NCBI RefSeq assembly: GCF_900411375.1
Contig: NZ_LS422984.1
Location: 373,675 to 427,530 of the forward strand
Reading direction: 5' to 3'
Origin: Lentilactobacillus raoultii
GTDB lineage: Bacteria; Bacillota; Bacilli; Lactobacillales; Lactobacillaceae
DNA length: 53,856 nucleotides
The position numbers and the translations under genes were made by a program. Shown here one piece after another: positions 26,613 to 36,408 of the stretch (the stretch's first letter is position 1; the number at the start of each line of letters is the position of its first letter). The notes below the pieces were generated by a model. The model was given only the letters and a program-made list of their open reading frames with translations. It did no database searches and was not told the origin of the DNA.

Positions 26613-28349
26613 ATGAAAAACGCAGTAAAAATTATGGCCATTGGTGGCGTTCGCGAAAATGGTAAAAATATGTATGCGATCGACATCAATGACGGGATTT
26701 ATATTTTGGATTGCGGGCTTAAATATCCTGAGAATGAACTCTTAGGAATTGATGTCGTAATCCCGGATTTTAGTTATTTGGAAGAAAACCGTGACCGAAT
26801 TGTCGGCGTCTTTTTAACCCACGGGCATGCTGACGCCATTGGTGCAATCTCATATTTTCTAAGTGAATTTGATGTGCCGGTATTCGGATCAGAAATGACC
26901 ATTGAATTGGCAAAATTAAATGTCGCTGACTCCGAAGAATTAAAGAGCTTTGATGATTTTCACGTTGTGAGTGACCGTTCAGAAATTGATTTTAACGATG
27001 TCAAGGTCACCTTTTTTAAAACGACACACTCTATTCCTGGATCACTGGGAATTGCGCTTCATACATCAGAAGGGGCAATTGTTTATACTGGGGACTTTAA
27101 GTTTGATCAGACTGCTGCTCCTATGTATCAAACGAATTACTCTGCATTGACCCGGCTGGGTGATGAGGGGGTCTTGGCATTACTTAGCGATTCAGGGAAT
27201 GCTGAAAATCCTGCTGCCAGTGCTTCCGAAAAGAAAATTGGCGAATACATTACCGAAACTTTTCACTATCATGATAGTCGGATCGTTGTTGCCAGCGTGG
27301 CCTCCAACATTTTAAGAATGCAGCAAGTCTTTAATGCGGCAGCTGAAACGGGTCGACGTGTCTTTTTAACCGGGCATGATCTGGAACGGATTGTCAAAAC
27401 GGCGTTGCGGCTCCATACGTTAAAATTACCTGAGAAGGACTTGTTGATTGATTCGGTTAAAGAACTAAACCAACTAGCTCCGGACAAGGTTGTTATTATT
27501 CAGACCGGCAAAATGGGTGAACCAATTAAGGCAATTCAAAGAATGGCTAATAAGGAACAGGGCGACATTAATATCGAGCCCAATGATTTGGTCTTTATTA
27601 CAACAACACCGTCAACAGCGATGGAAACGACGGTTGCCAAAACAAGAGATATGGTTTATCGAGCTGATGGTGAAGTTGAGATGATTTCTGATCAAATGAA
27701 CTCCTCGGGTGATGCCAGTCAGACTGATCTTCAATTAATCATGAATTTATTGAAACCCAAATTTTTAATCCCAGTTTCAGGAGAATATCGGTTACTTGAG
27801 TCTCATGCGCAATTAGCTAAACAAATTGGCTATACGGACAAACAAATTTTTATTCCGGAAAAGGGCGATATCGTTTCGGTTAATCAAAATGAAATGTGGA
27901 TTAGTGGGAGCGCACCAGTTGCTGATACGATGATTGATGGTATCGGAATTGGTGACATAGGTAATATCGTTTTACGGGATCGAAAGGTATTGTCTGAAGA
28001 CGGAATTTTTGTTGCCGTTGTTACGATTGATCGAAAGAAAAAACGAATCATCTCGCAACCTAAGTTGACTTCACGAGGCTTTGTTTACGTTAAAGCAAAT
28101 AAAGATTTGATGAAAGAGGCTGCCGGAATTATTGAAAAAACGGTCAAGCATAATCTAGATCATAAAGAATTCGACTGGAGTAATTTAAAACAGGATGTTC
28201 GCGAAACACTTAGTGATTATTTGTATAAACAAACCAAACGCCGACCTGTGATCCTACCGGTGATTATGGAAGTTAATCAACACCATAAGCGGTTCGGCAA
28301 GAAACACGCGAAAAAAACGGCTAAAACTGCTGCCAAGCAGGAAAAATAA
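26613..28349 (+). CDS. rnjB: Ribonuclease J2 (degenerate active site)
   Basis: A 578-residue beta-CASP metallo-beta-lactamase, aligned throughout with RnjA at 2252-3937. Several ligands are changed: HGHEDH becomes HGHADA (H70, H72, D74, A75), SGHGG becomes SGDAS, and PIHGEYR becomes PVSGEYR. It is therefore probably weak or inactive as a nuclease and works as a partner of RNase J1, as proposed for J2 in Bacillus and streptococci. A basic Lys-rich tail (about the last 30 residues) may help bind RNA. The start ATG follows GAGGTG. Single gene with a terminator behind it. Confidence 0.95.
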   Translation: MKNAVKIMAIGGVRENGKNMYAIDINDGIYILDCGLKYPENELLGIDVVIPDFSYLEENRDRIVGVFLTHGHADAIGAISYFLSEFDVPVFGSEMTIELAKLNVADSEELKSFDDFHVVSDRSEIDFNDVKVTFFKTTHSIPGSLGIALHTSEGAIVYTGDFKFDQTAAPMYQTNYSALTRLGDEGVLALLSDSGNAENPAASASEKKIGEYITETFHYHDSRIVVASVASNILRMQQVFNAAAETGRRVFLTGHDLERIVKTALRLHTLKLPEKDLLIDSVKELNQLAPDKVVIIQTGKMGEPIKAIQRMANKEQGDINIEPNDLVFITTTPSTAMETTVAKTRDMVYRADGEVEMISDQMNSSGDASQTDLQLIMNLLKPKFLIPVSGEYRLLESHAQLAKQIGYTDKQIFIPEKGDIVSVNQNEMWISGSAPVADTMIDGIGIGDIGNIVLRDRKVLSEDGIFVAVVTIDRKKKRIISQPKLTSRGFVYVKANKDLMKEAAGIIEKTVKHNLDHKEFDWSNLKQDVRETLSDYLYKQTKRRPVILPVIMEVNQHHKRFGKKHAKKTAKTAAKQEK

Positions 28350-28361
28350 CTGATAAAAATA

Positions 28362-28415
28362 AAACAATCAGAGGTCGAGACAAGGTAGCATCTGTTTTGA
28401 TCTCTGATTTGTTTT
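28362..28415 (+). terminator. rnjB terminator
   Basis: AACAATCAGAGGTC pairs imperfectly with GATCTCTGATTTGTT, followed by TTTT. It overlaps the region upstream of the TPR gene. Confidence 0.7.
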
Positions 28416-28452
28416 GGTATTGCTAAGACGACAATCAAAGGTGGAAGCATTG

Positions 28453-29385
28453 ATGATGAAACTTTCCAAAAATGATCAGGTCATCCTGTGGAGTGCAGAA
28501 GAAGATCTTCGCGATCAAAAATATCATCAAGTATTGAACAAAATGCACCATTTGGAAGAAAAATATCCGGATAACGGTCAAATTCAATTACTAATGGCCC
28601 AGGCACTTTTTAAGCTTAAAAAATTATCAGAAGCTTATCAAATTGTTTTTTCCTATCGTGAAAATTTATCTGAATTTCCAGAGTATTTAACTGAAATATT
28701 TCAGATTTTACTGAAAAGTCATGCGTTCATGCTGGTCAGAGAATTACTTGCAACTGGTATTAAAGATGACTCAAGTGATAATTGGCTTCAAAAAATTGAT
28801 AGGGAAGAATCAATTTACCGAGAAAGGTTTGGGCAACAACTGGCTGAACAAACAAAAGCGTTTGCACATTTGGGCGCTCTGGATGCTTACCAGCAGGTTC
28901 ACATGATTGATAATGGCTTGAAATTACCATTGGCAGAATACACGACTGCAGCCAAGGCCATCTTATCGGATCCATTTGGGTGGCAAGTGACTAAGACCCA
29001 AATTTTACTGGAATTAAAAGCGGTTGGCAGCAATGCATCTGTTAGTCTAAGCTGGTTGGATAAACAAAGCTATCAAGTCACAATAGATAAGTTGAAACCG
29101 CTGAATCAGTATCCTGAATTAGTTGAAGCAATCAGAGAGGTTGATCAGCTTTATGCGGCTGAGGATCCGATTAAATACCAATTGATTGAAAAAGAATTGT
29201 TTACCCAAAGTAGCTATATCTATCCATTTTTTGACAAAGTCATTCAAGAACCGGCATTTTGGGTTAAGATGATTGCAGCAGATTTGTTTGGTGACCAATT
29301 GGAACCAGTAGGAGAGACTCAACGGAAAATGGTTGCTTGGATTAAGCAGATTCATCAGGCTGAAAGTTTTATGAAATTTGTTTAA
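28453..29385 (+). CDS. Tetratricopeptide-repeat protein
   Basis: A 310-residue soluble helical protein. The N-terminal third shows TPR-like helix pairs (YHQVLNKMHHLEEKYPDN, then IQLLMAQALFKLKKLSEAY). The remainder is helical without a known catalytic motif. Such proteins usually serve as scaffolds. A homologue in this position, between rnjB and tuf, is common in lactobacilli, but its role is unknown. The frame is open from 28414. The start is placed at ATG 28453 (ATG 28456 also possible) because AAAGGTGG lies 8 bases before it, and the upstream codons fall inside the rnjB terminator. Confidence 0.8.
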   Translation: MMKLSKNDQVILWSAEEDLRDQKYHQVLNKMHHLEEKYPDNGQIQLLMAQALFKLKKLSEAYQIVFSYRENLSEFPEYLTEIFQILLKSHAFMLVRELLATGIKDDSSDNWLQKIDREESIYRERFGQQLAEQTKAFAHLGALDAYQQVHMIDNGLKLPLAEYTTAAKAILSDPFGWQVTKTQILLELKAVGSNASVSLSWLDKQSYQVTIDKLKPLNQYPELVEAIREVDQLYAAEDPIKYQLIEKELFTQSSYIYPFFDKVIQEPAFWVKMIAADLFGDQLEPVGETQRKMVAWIKQIHQAESFMKFV

Positions 29386-29419
29386 GCAAAAAATATTTCG
29401 AGAAAACGATCATATTCTG

Positions 29420-29448
29420 TTTACAAACAATTTAAGTATCGATATAAT
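29420..29448 (+). promoter_or_regulatory. tuf promoter P1
   Basis: TTTACA (29420-29425), a 17-base spacer, TATAAT (29443-29448). Confidence 0.8.
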
Positions 29449-29477
29449 ACTTAAGGATTCTTCAAAATTAGACTGCT

Positions 29478-29505
29478 TTGTCTTTTCCAGAAGATGTAGT
29501 ATAAT
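29478..29505 (+). promoter_or_regulatory. tuf promoter P2
   Basis: TTGTCT (29478-29483), a 16-base spacer, TATAAT (29500-29505). It lies 57 bp downstream of P1, giving two tandem promoters for a highly expressed gene. Confidence 0.75.
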
Positions 29506-29569
29506 ATCACTTAGAAATGCATTGATGCGAAATTGATGTAATTTTCGAAAACAACAGGAGGTTTCATTA

Positions 29570-30757
29570 ATGGCAAAAGAACATTATGAAAGAACAAAAC
29601 CCCATGTAAATATTGGTACTATTGGCCATATTGATCATGGGAAAACTACTTTGACTGCTGCAATCACTAAAGTATTAGCAGCTAAAGGCCTTGCAAAGGC
29701 TGAAGATTATGCTGATATCGATGCAGCGCCAGAGGAACGTGAACGTGGGATTACCATCAACACCGCGCACGTTGAGTACGAAACCGAAAAGCGTCACTAT
29801 GCGCATATCGATGCTCCAGGACATGCCGATTACATTAAGAACATGATTACCGGTGCCGCTCAAATGGATGGTGCTATTTTGGTTGTTGCGGCAACTGATG
29901 GTCCTATGCCACAAACTCGTGAGCATATTTTGCTTGCCCACCAGGTTGGTGTTGATTACATCGTTGTCTTCTTAAACAAGACTGATTTGGTTGACGATGA
30001 TGAGTTGATTGACTTGGTTGAAATGGAAGTTCGTGAATTACTTTCAGAATACGATTATCCTGGTGATGATGTTCCAGTTGTCCGTGGATCTGCCCTTAAG
30101 GCACTTGAAGGCGACAAGGAACAAGAACAAGTCATCCTTGATTTAATGGATATCGTTGACGAATATATTCCAACTCCAGAACGTGACGACAGCAAGCCAT
30201 TCTTGATGCCTGTTGAAGATGTCTTCACTATTACTGGTCGTGGAACAGTTGCTTCCGGCCGTATCGACCGTGGGGTTGTTAAGATTGGTGACGAAGTTGA
30301 AATCGTTGGTTTAGTTGACGATGTTTTGAAATCAACTGTTACTGGTTTGGAAATGTTCCGTAAAACCCTTGATGAAGGTCAAGCCGGCGATAACGTTGGT
30401 ATTCTTCTTCGTGGTATTGATCGTGACCAAGTTGTTCGTGGCCAAGTTTTGGCTGCACCTGGTTCAATTCAAACTCACAAGAAGTTTGAAGGTCAAGTTT
30501 ATATCTTGACTAAAGAAGAAGGTGGCCGTCATACGCCATTCTTCTCAAACTATCGTCCACAATTCTACTTCCACACAACTGATGTTACTGGTGTGATTGA
30601 ATTGGAAAAGGGCGTTGAAATGGTTATGCCTGGTGATAACGTTACCTTTAACGTTGATTTAACGAAACCGGTTGCCATTGAAAAAGGAACCAAGTTTACC
30701 ATCCGTGAAGGTGGTCATACTGTTGGTGCCGGTATTGTTAGTGACGTTAAGGACTAA
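29570..30757 (+). CDS. tuf: Elongation factor Tu
   Basis: A 395-residue translational GTPase delivering aminoacyl-tRNA to the ribosome. G1 is GHIDHGKT (with Ile where many species have Val), followed by [13 protein letters not shown] and NKTD. Domains 2 and 3 are complete, ending [15 protein letters not shown]. Strong AGGAGG ribosome binding site, tandem promoters, terminator at 30776. It is monocistronic and away from the str operon, as usual in lactobacilli. Confidence 0.98.
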   Translation: MAKEHYERTKPHVNIGTIGHIDHGKTTLTAAITKVLAAKGLAKAEDYADIDAAPEERERGITINTAHVEYETEKRHYAHIDAPGHADYIKNMITGAAQMDGAILVVAATDGPMPQTREHILLAHQVGVDYIVVFLNKTDLVDDDELIDLVEMEVRELLSEYDYPGDDVPVVRGSALKALEGDKEQEQVILDLMDIVDEYIPTPERDDSKPFLMPVEDVFTITGRGTVASGRIDRGVVKIGDEVEIVGLVDDVLKSTVTGLEMFRKTLDEGQAGDNVGILLRGIDRDQVVRGQVLAAPGSIQTHKKFEGQVYILTKEEGGRHTPFFSNYRPQFYFHTTDVTGVIELEKGVEMVMPGDNVTFNVDLTKPVAIEKGTKFTIREGGHTVGAGIVSDVKD

Positions 30758-30775
30758 TTTCACTAAATAATATCC

Positions 30776-30810
30776 AAAAGCTGTGAGGCATGTTCCTCGC
30801 GGCTTTTTTT
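30776..30810 (+). terminator. tuf terminator
   Basis: AAAAGCTGTGAGG pairs with CCTCGCGGCTTTT, followed by T's. Confidence 0.85.
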
Positions 30811-30956
30811 GTTGAAAGAATACGGGTGTTACCAATGTTGGTCAAAGGGTTTGGCAGCGTTATTTGACATGCGTAATGGACGATTTTAAATCGGCTCGCC
30901 AATGTTTTAGCTGCTAAAAGTTGCCAGTGTTTAAACACTTACAGATAATTTAACAT

Positions 30957-30985
30957 TTTACATTTTGTTATTAATACGTTAAAAT
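30957..30985 (+). promoter_or_regulatory. tig promoter
   Basis: TTTACA (30957-30962), a 17-base spacer, TAAAAT (30980-30985). Confidence 0.75.
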
Positions 30986-31042
30986 AACAATGTTATGCAA
31001 TAAAGAATTGTAAATAAAGTTTGTCGTCTCGGAGGAAAAAAG

Positions 31043-32380
31043 ATGTCTGCAAAATGGGAAAAGAAGGGTACCAACGATGGTGAATTAACTTTCGAAATTG
31101 GTACTGATTCTATTAAAAGCGGCTTAGACCGTGCATTTAAGAAAAATAAAAAAAATATTCGAGTTCCTGGATTCCGTAAAGGAAAAGTTCCTCGTGCCAT
31201 TTTTAATCAAATGTATGGTGAGGAAGCTTTATATGAGGATGCGTTAAACATTCTATTGCCTGATGAATACTCAAAGGCTGTTGAAGAAGCGAAAATTGAA
31301 CCGGTTGATCAACCTAAGATTGATGTTGAATCAATGGAAAAGGGTAAGCCTTGGGTAATTAAGGCTAACGTTACAGTCAAGCCCGAAGTAAAACTAGGGA
31401 CTTATAAAGGCTTGAGTGTTCCTAAACAGAACACTCGGGTTTACCAGAAAGATGTTGACGCTGAACTTGAAAAGAAACGTCAAAATGAAGCTGAACTAGT
31501 TTTAAAAGAAGGCAAAGCAGCTGAAAAGGGCGATACTGTTGTCATCGACTTTGACGGAACCGTTGATGGTAAACCGTTTGACGGAGGCAGTGCCAAAAAT
31601 CATTCATTAGAATTGGGCTCTAATTCATTTATCCCCGGTTTTGAAGATCAATTAGTTGGTCATAAGGCCGGCGATGAAGTTGACGTTAAAGTGACCTTCC
31701 CTGATGATTATCAAGCAAAAAATCTTCAAGGTAAGGAAGCAATTTTCAAGACTAAAATTCACGAAGTTAAAACAAAAGAGTTGCCAAAATTAGATGACGA
31801 CTTTGCTAAAGATGTTGATGAAGACGTTGACTCTCTCGATGAGTTGAAGGAAAAGATCAAAGAAGACCTTAAGACTCAAAAGAAGAACGAGGCGCGCGAA
31901 GCAACCGAAGATGCCGCAATTAACCAAGCGGTTGATAATTCTGAAGTTAAAGATATTCCTCAAGCAATGTTAGATGAAGACATTCAACGTCAGATGGATC
32001 AATATCTTGCCGGTATGCAACAACAGGGCATCAATCAGCAAATGTACTTCCAATTAACCGGAACTAAACCGGAAGACTTGAAGAAGCAGTTTGCTGACGG
32101 TGCTGAACGACGGGTTAAAACAAACCTTGTCCTTGAAGCGATTGTTAATGCAGAAAAGATCAATCCAACCGAAGATGATATTAAGGCTGAGGTTAAAGAT
32201 CTTGCTTCTCAATATGGGATGAAAGAGGACGCCGTTCGAAGTGCTTTAACCGATGACATGTTGAAACATGATATCGGCATTAAAAAGGCAATTGACTTGA
32301 TTGTTGATTCTTCAAAGCAGGATGCGAAGGCAAAGGAAACTAAGAAAGACGATACTGAAGAAGACAAAGCTGAAAAGTAA
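31043..32380 (+). CDS. tig: Trigger factor (ribosome-associated chaperone)
   Basis: A 445-residue three-domain chaperone. The N-terminal ribosome-binding domain carries the signature GFRKGKVPR. The FKBP-type prolyl isomerase domain (about 160-250) contains [14 protein letters not shown] and [12 protein letters not shown]. The helical C-terminal domain ends in a highly charged Lys/Asp/Glu tail. It acts on nascent chains at the exit tunnel. Strong GGAGGAAAA ribosome binding site. It is upstream of clpX, as in most Bacillota, but separated by a terminator. Confidence 0.97.
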   Translation: MSAKWEKKGTNDGELTFEIGTDSIKSGLDRAFKKNKKNIRVPGFRKGKVPRAIFNQMYGEEALYEDALNILLPDEYSKAVEEAKIEPVDQPKIDVESMEKGKPWVIKANVTVKPEVKLGTYKGLSVPKQNTRVYQKDVDAELEKKRQNEAELVLKEGKAAEKGDTVVIDFDGTVDGKPFDGGSAKNHSLELGSNSFIPGFEDQLVGHKAGDEVDVKVTFPDDYQAKNLQGKEAIFKTKIHEVKTKELPKLDDDFAKDVDEDVDSLDELKEKIKEDLKTQKKNEAREATEDAAINQAVDNSEVKDIPQAMLDEDIQRQMDQYLAGMQQQGINQQMYFQLTGTKPEDLKKQFADGAERRVKTNLVLEAIVNAEKINPTEDDIKAEVKDLASQYGMKEDAVRSALTDDMLKHDIGIKKAIDLIVDSSKQDAKAKETKKDDTEEDKAEK

Positions 32381-32393
32381 TCGTCACTTGTCC

Positions 32394-32426
32394 AAAAGAT
32401 CCGTTTTTAATAACGGGTCTTTTTTT
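32394..32426 (+). terminator. tig terminator
   Basis: AAAAGATCCGTT pairs with AACGGGTCTTTT, followed by T's. Confidence 0.85.
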
Positions 32427-32638
32427 GAAGGAAGACTAAATGAGACCTAAGGGAGTTGGGAGCATCAAAGCATTTGACCTCTTTGAAATCCTTCTGATTG
32501 CATTTTCACTATTATATGTTAAAGTTACGTATAGTTGAAGAATGATGCGAACCAATTAATCACAACTGGATTGGTTGGCGTTAGTCTTCATTGTTTTAAT
32601 TAGAATTAACTTCCAACTCTTATGGAGGAGTGAATATA

Positions 32639-33886
32639 TTGTTCGAAGATAACGAATCAAATGGACCAATCACCTGTTCTTTTTGTGGTAAAACTCAGGA
32701 TCAAGTGAAGAAAATTGTTGCTGGTCCAGGTGTTTACATTTGTAATGAATGTATCGACTTATGTAAAGAAATTATTGATGAAGAATTAGCACCTGAAAAG
32801 ACATCTAAGGATTTACTAAAGGTTTTAACACCTGCCCAAATTCTGGATAAGTTAAATCAATATGTAATTGGTCAAAGCAATGCAAAGCGCACTTTGGCCG
32901 TGGCCGTTTATAATCATTACAAACGGGTAAACGAAATGATTAGCGAGCCAAACGATGACTTGGAACTTCAAAAGAGTAACATTTGCGTTATTGGACCGAC
33001 TGGATCCGGTAAAACTTATTTGGCTCAAACGTTAGCTAAGATTTTAAACGTACCGTTTGCGATTGCTGATGCGACGACTTTAACCGAAGCTGGTTACGTT
33101 GGTGAAGATGTTGAAAACATCCTGCTGAAACTATTGCAAAATGCTGATTATGACGTTGAAAAAGCTGAAAAAGGCATTATTTATATCGACGAAATTGATA
33201 AAATTGCCAAAAAATCTGAGAACGTTTCGATTACACGAGACGTTTCAGGTGAAGGTGTTCAACAAGCACTCTTAAAGATCCTTGAAGGAACAATTGCCAA
33301 TGTTCCGCCTCAGGGTGGCCGAAAGCATCCTCAACAAGAATTCATTCAAATTGATACCACTAACATCTTGTTTATTGTCGGTGGTGCATTTGATGGGATT
33401 GAAGGCATTGTAAAGAGTCGTTTGGGAGACAAGACTATCGGTTTTGGAACGGATTCTGATGAGGCTAAAAACGTTAACTCTAAGAATATCATGCAATCCG
33501 TCATTCCAGAAGACATGTTAAAATTCGGATTGATTCCTGAATTCATCGGTCGACTGCCAATTCTGACGGCTTTAGATAAACTTGATGAGCATGATTTGGT
33601 TCGGATTTTAACGGAACCAAAAAATGCTTTGGTTAAACAATATAAAAAACTGATCGAACTTGACGGCGCTGAACTAGAATTTCAACCAGCAGCACTTCAA
33701 AAAATGGCACAGTTGGCCATTGCTCGAAATACTGGTGCCAGAGGACTTCGCTCAATTATTGAGGATGTCATGCGTGATATCATGTTTGATTTGCCAAGCA
33801 GACATGATGTTTCAAAAGTCATTATTACACCAGAAACGGTTACAGATCATACTGAACCGCAACTTGTTTTAAAAAAGGCATCGTAA
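32639..33886 (+). CDS. clpX: ATP-dependent Clp protease ATP-binding subunit ClpX
   Basis: A 415-residue AAA+ unfoldase that feeds substrates to ClpP. The N-terminal zinc-binding domain has Cys13, Cys16, Cys35 and Cys38. Walker A is GPTGSGKT (about 119-126), with Walker [11 protein letters not shown], the pore-loop region and sensor 2 (ARGLRS) also present. The start is TTG at 32639: GGAGGAG (32624-32630) is 8 bases upstream and the product begins [17 protein letters not shown], as relatives do. The in-frame GTG at 32630 touches the ribosome binding site and is rejected. Confidence 0.97.
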   Translation: MFEDNESNGPITCSFCGKTQDQVKKIVAGPGVYICNECIDLCKEIIDEELAPEKTSKDLLKVLTPAQILDKLNQYVIGQSNAKRTLAVAVYNHYKRVNEMISEPNDDLELQKSNICVIGPTGSGKTYLAQTLAKILNVPFAIADATTLTEAGYVGEDVENILLKLLQNADYDVEKAEKGIIYIDEIDKIAKKSENVSITRDVSGEGVQQALLKILEGTIANVPPQGGRKHPQQEFIQIDTTNILFIVGGAFDGIEGIVKSRLGDKTIGFGTDSDEAKNVNSKNIMQSVIPEDMLKFGLIPEFIGRLPILTALDKLDEHDLVRILTEPKNALVKQYKKLIELDGAELEFQPAALQKMAQLAIARNTGARGLRSIIEDVMRDIMFDLPSRHDVSKVIITPETVTDHTEPQLVLKKAS

Positions 33887-33893
33887 CAAAGGG

Positions 33894-33939
33894 GAGTCTG
33901 ATGTAAACTCTAATCAGTTTACCGTCAGACTCTTTTTTT
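33894..33939 (+). terminator. clpX terminator
   Basis: GAGTCTGA and GTAAAC pair with GTTTAC and GTCAGACTC, followed by T's. Strong, yet engB starts only 30 bp later, so engB may depend partly on read-through or a promoter inside clpX. Confidence 0.85.
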
Positions 33940-33968
33940 ATGCGTAAATGAAGAAAGGAATGGATGAA

Positions 33969-34550
33969 ATGGACGTGCATCACGTTAACTTAACGATTAG
34001 CGCGGTTTCTGCGAGCCAGTATCCGAATACTCAGTTTCCTGAAATTGCTTTTGTTGGCCGTTCCAACGTTGGTAAGTCGTCATTGACGAATGTTTTAATT
34101 AATCGAAATGGTTATGCCAGAACGTCGAGTCAACCTGGAAAAACTCAAACGCTTAATTTTTATAACATTGAAGACAAACTCTTTTTCGTTGATGTACCAG
34201 GCTATGGCTATGCAAAAACTTCTAAAGCGAATCGCGAAAAGTGGGGCCACATGATTGAAAATTATTTGACCCAGCGAGATCAATTAAAAGGGGTCATCAC
34301 ATTGGTGGATGGTCGTCATGCACCAACCAGTGATGATGTTTCAATGCATGATTGGTTAAAATACTATGGCATCGATATTTTAACTGTAGCGACCAAAATG
34401 GATAAAATTGCGCGTGGTAAGTGGAACAAGCAAGCTTCAGTGATCACTAAAACGTTGCATTTAGAAGCAATGGAACCGTTAATTTTATTTTCTGCATTGA
34501 CCAGGCAAGGGAAAAATGAAATTTGGCAATGGATTGAAGGGAGAATGTAA
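33969..34550 (+). CDS. engB: Ribosome-biogenesis GTPase EngB (YsxC/YihA)
   Basis: A 193-residue TRAFAC GTPase needed for 50S assembly. G1 is GRSNVGKSS (30-38), G3 DVPGYGYAK, and G4 TKMDK. The frame opens at 33948, but ATG 33969 is preferred: AAAGGA stands 9 bases before it and the product begins [14 protein letters not shown], as relatives do. The clpX-engB order is the standard Bacillota arrangement. It is 2 bp upstream of the MazG-like gene. Confidence 0.95.
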   Translation: MDVHHVNLTISAVSASQYPNTQFPEIAFVGRSNVGKSSLTNVLINRNGYARTSSQPGKTQTLNFYNIEDKLFFVDVPGYGYAKTSKANREKWGHMIENYLTQRDQLKGVITLVDGRHAPTSDDVSMHDWLKYYGIDILTVATKMDKIARGKWNKQASVITKTLHLEAMEPLILFSALTRQGKNEIWQWIEGRM

Positions 34551-34552
34551 TC

Positions 34553-34864
34553 GTGAATTTTGATGATTATCAAAGAGCGGCTAATCGTACTCTAATGGGG
34601 AAGGAACAAGTCTTAACCAACTGTGCTTTGGGACTAACAGGAGAATCCGGTGAGGTGGCCGACTTGGTTCGTAAGTACACGTTTCAAGGAGCTGAGTTAG
34701 ATAAATCCCATTTGACAAAAGAATTGGGTGACGTTTTATGGTATTTATCGCAAATTGCTGAGTGGGCGGACATTTCCTTTGATCAAGTTGCGACCGAAAA
34801 TATTAAACGATTGCAGCAGCGCTATCCGGCAGCGAAACATCATTTAAATCAAGTTAAACCATAA
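34553..34864 (+). CDS. MazG-like nucleotide pyrophosphohydrolase
   Basis: A 103-residue all-helical protein of the MazG/dUTPase-2 superfamily. The metal-binding pattern is present as GESGEVADLV (residues 24-33) followed by KELGDVLWYL (about 56-65), that is ExxE and ExxD. Such enzymes hydrolyse (d)NTPs to monophosphates and clean up abnormal nucleotides. The actual substrate is unknown. The start is GTG, with GGGAG about 9 bases upstream inside the end of engB, so translation is coupled. Terminator at 34871. Confidence 0.9.
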   Translation: MNFDDYQRAANRTLMGKEQVLTNCALGLTGESGEVADLVRKYTFQGAELDKSHLTKELGDVLWYLSQIAEWADISFDQVATENIKRLQQRYPAAKHHLNQVKP

Positions 34865-34870
34865 TAATTA

Positions 34871-34907
34871 GCGTCTTACTTTGGCCAAACCAGGTAAGAC
34901 GTTTTTT
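34871..34907 (+). terminator. Terminator after engB-mazG
   Basis: GCGTCTTAC pairs with GTAAGACGT, followed by T's. Confidence 0.85.
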
Positions 34908-35020
34908 GTTGATTGAATGGTGTTAAAAAAATGTGAAGGTAGGCAGTGCCGACTGCTAATCAGCTGAATAAGTGGAGTTTTAATGGCCCAAATGTATATT
35001 AAACCTAATATTTTCAAAAA

Positions 35021-35061
35021 TAATGAATAAAACGCAAAAATGGTTGCAATTAATGAATATA
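35021..35061 (+). promoter_or_regulatory. Putative paired ArgR-type half-sites upstream of argG
   Basis: TAATGAATAA at 35021-35030 and TAATGAATAT at 35051-35060 are direct copies exactly 30 bp apart, about three helical turns. The second overlaps a possible promoter (TTGCAA at 35044-35049). TGNATA-type A/T-rich elements resemble Gram-positive ARG boxes. No ArgR gene is in the window. Inference from motif and neighbour only. Confidence 0.4.
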
Positions 35062-35112
35062 GGTGTTAACCTCATTACTAATTGATAATTCAGAAATTCG
35101 AGGGATAGATAA

Positions 35113-36408
35113 ATGACAGAAAATAAAAAAGTAATTTTAGCTTATTCAGGTGGTCTTGATACCTCAGTTGCAATCGCTTGGTTGAATGATAAAGGATACG
35201 ATGTGGTTGCTTGCTGTATCAATGTTGGCGAAGGAAAGGACCTTGATTTTATTAAACAAAAGGCCCTGAATGTTGGGGCAGTTGAAGCTTACGTCATTGA
35301 TGCATTGGATGATTTTGCTGATCACTATGCGTCCGTTGCATTGAAAGCTAACGCAATGTATGAAGGGGCGTATCCGTTAATTTCAGCACTGTCACGGCCA
35401 TTAATTTCAAAAGCGCTGGTTGATTTGGCCCATCAGGAGCATGCTCAAGCGGTCGCACACGGATGTACTGGTAAAGGAAACGATCAAGTTCGTTTCGAAG
35501 TAGCTATTCACAGCCTGGATCCCCAATTAGAGGTTTTAAGTCCGGTTCGGGATTGGCACTGGTCTCGTGAACAAGAAATTGATTACGCCAAGGAACACAA
35601 TATTCCGATCCCAATTGATTTGGATTCTCCTTATTCAATTGATGCAAACATTTGGGGACGGGCTAACGAAGCCGGTGTGTTGGAAGACCCATGGCACAGT
35701 GCCCCAGAAGATGCTTTTGCAATCACCAACCCGTTGACAGAGACTCCTGATAAGCCAGCTGTCATTGAACTGACTTTCAAAAAAGGAGTGCCGACTGAAC
35801 TGAATGGTCAGCCAATGAAATTTTCCGAGATTATTCAACAATTGAATGATCTTGCCGGGGAACATGGCATTGGTCGAATCGACCATATCGAAAATCGACT
35901 GGTTGGTATCAAATCACGTGAAGTTTATGAAGCACCGGCAGCAACAGTTTTACTTAAAGCTCATAAAGAGTTGGAAGATTTGACATTTGAACGTGACTTG
36001 GCTCATTTTAAGCCGACTGTTGAGAAACAATTAAGCGAACTGGTATATAACGCACTGTGGTTCTCACCACTAATGGACGCACTAAATGCCTTTATTGACC
36101 AATCACAGAAAGTTGTTAACGGGGTTATCAAGGTTCAGTTGTTTAAGGGCAATGTCACTGTCCTTGGACGTCAATCAGCTTCCTCACTTTACGACAAAGA
36201 TTTGGCAACCTACACAGCTGCGGATTCATTTGATCAAGAAGCCGCCAAGGGCTTTATCAAACTTTGGGGTCTGCCAACTCAAGTTTATTCTCAAGTTCAG
36301 TTAAAAAATAAGCAATCCCAATTTGTTAAAGCTGTCGCAAAATCGCAAGCCAAGGATAAGGTTGCAATTCAAGGACAATATTCTTCTCATATGGGGGCTA
36401 AAAAATAA
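35113..36408 (+). CDS. argG: Argininosuccinate synthase
   Basis: A 431-residue ATP-dependent ligase joining citrulline and aspartate in arginine biosynthesis. It has the PP-loop motif [10 protein letters not shown] (10-19), the [13 protein letters not shown] segment (about 118-130), and [12 protein letters not shown]. It is slightly longer than the Bacillus enzyme, with a Lys/Gln-rich C-terminal tail. Its stop overlaps the argH start (TAATG), so the pair forms one operon. It probably responds to arginine through the paired elements upstream. It can also work in a citrulline-aspartate cycle. Confidence 0.96.
   Translation: MTENKKVILAYSGGLDTSVAIAWLNDKGYDVVACCINVGEGKDLDFIKQKALNVGAVEAYVIDALDDFADHYASVALKANAMYEGAYPLISALSRPLISKALVDLAHQEHAQAVAHGCTGKGNDQVRFEVAIHSLDPQLEVLSPVRDWHWSREQEIDYAKEHNIPIPIDLDSPYSIDANIWGRANEAGVLEDPWHSAPEDAFAITNPLTETPDKPAVIELTFKKGVPTELNGQPMKFSEIIQQLNDLAGEHGIGRIDHIENRLVGIKSREVYEAPAATVLLKAHKELEDLTFERDLAHFKPTVEKQLSELVYNALWFSPLMDALNAFIDQSQKVVNGVIKVQLFKGNVTVLGRQSASSLYDKDLATYTAADSFDQEAAKGFIKLWGLPTQVYSQVQLKNKQSQFVKAVAKSQAKDKVAIQGQYSSHMGAKK

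Noticed and set aside
32465-32500. CtsR operator upstream of clpX
   Set aside because: One GGTCAAA half-site is present on the minus strand, but the required second direct copy with 3-base spacing is missing.
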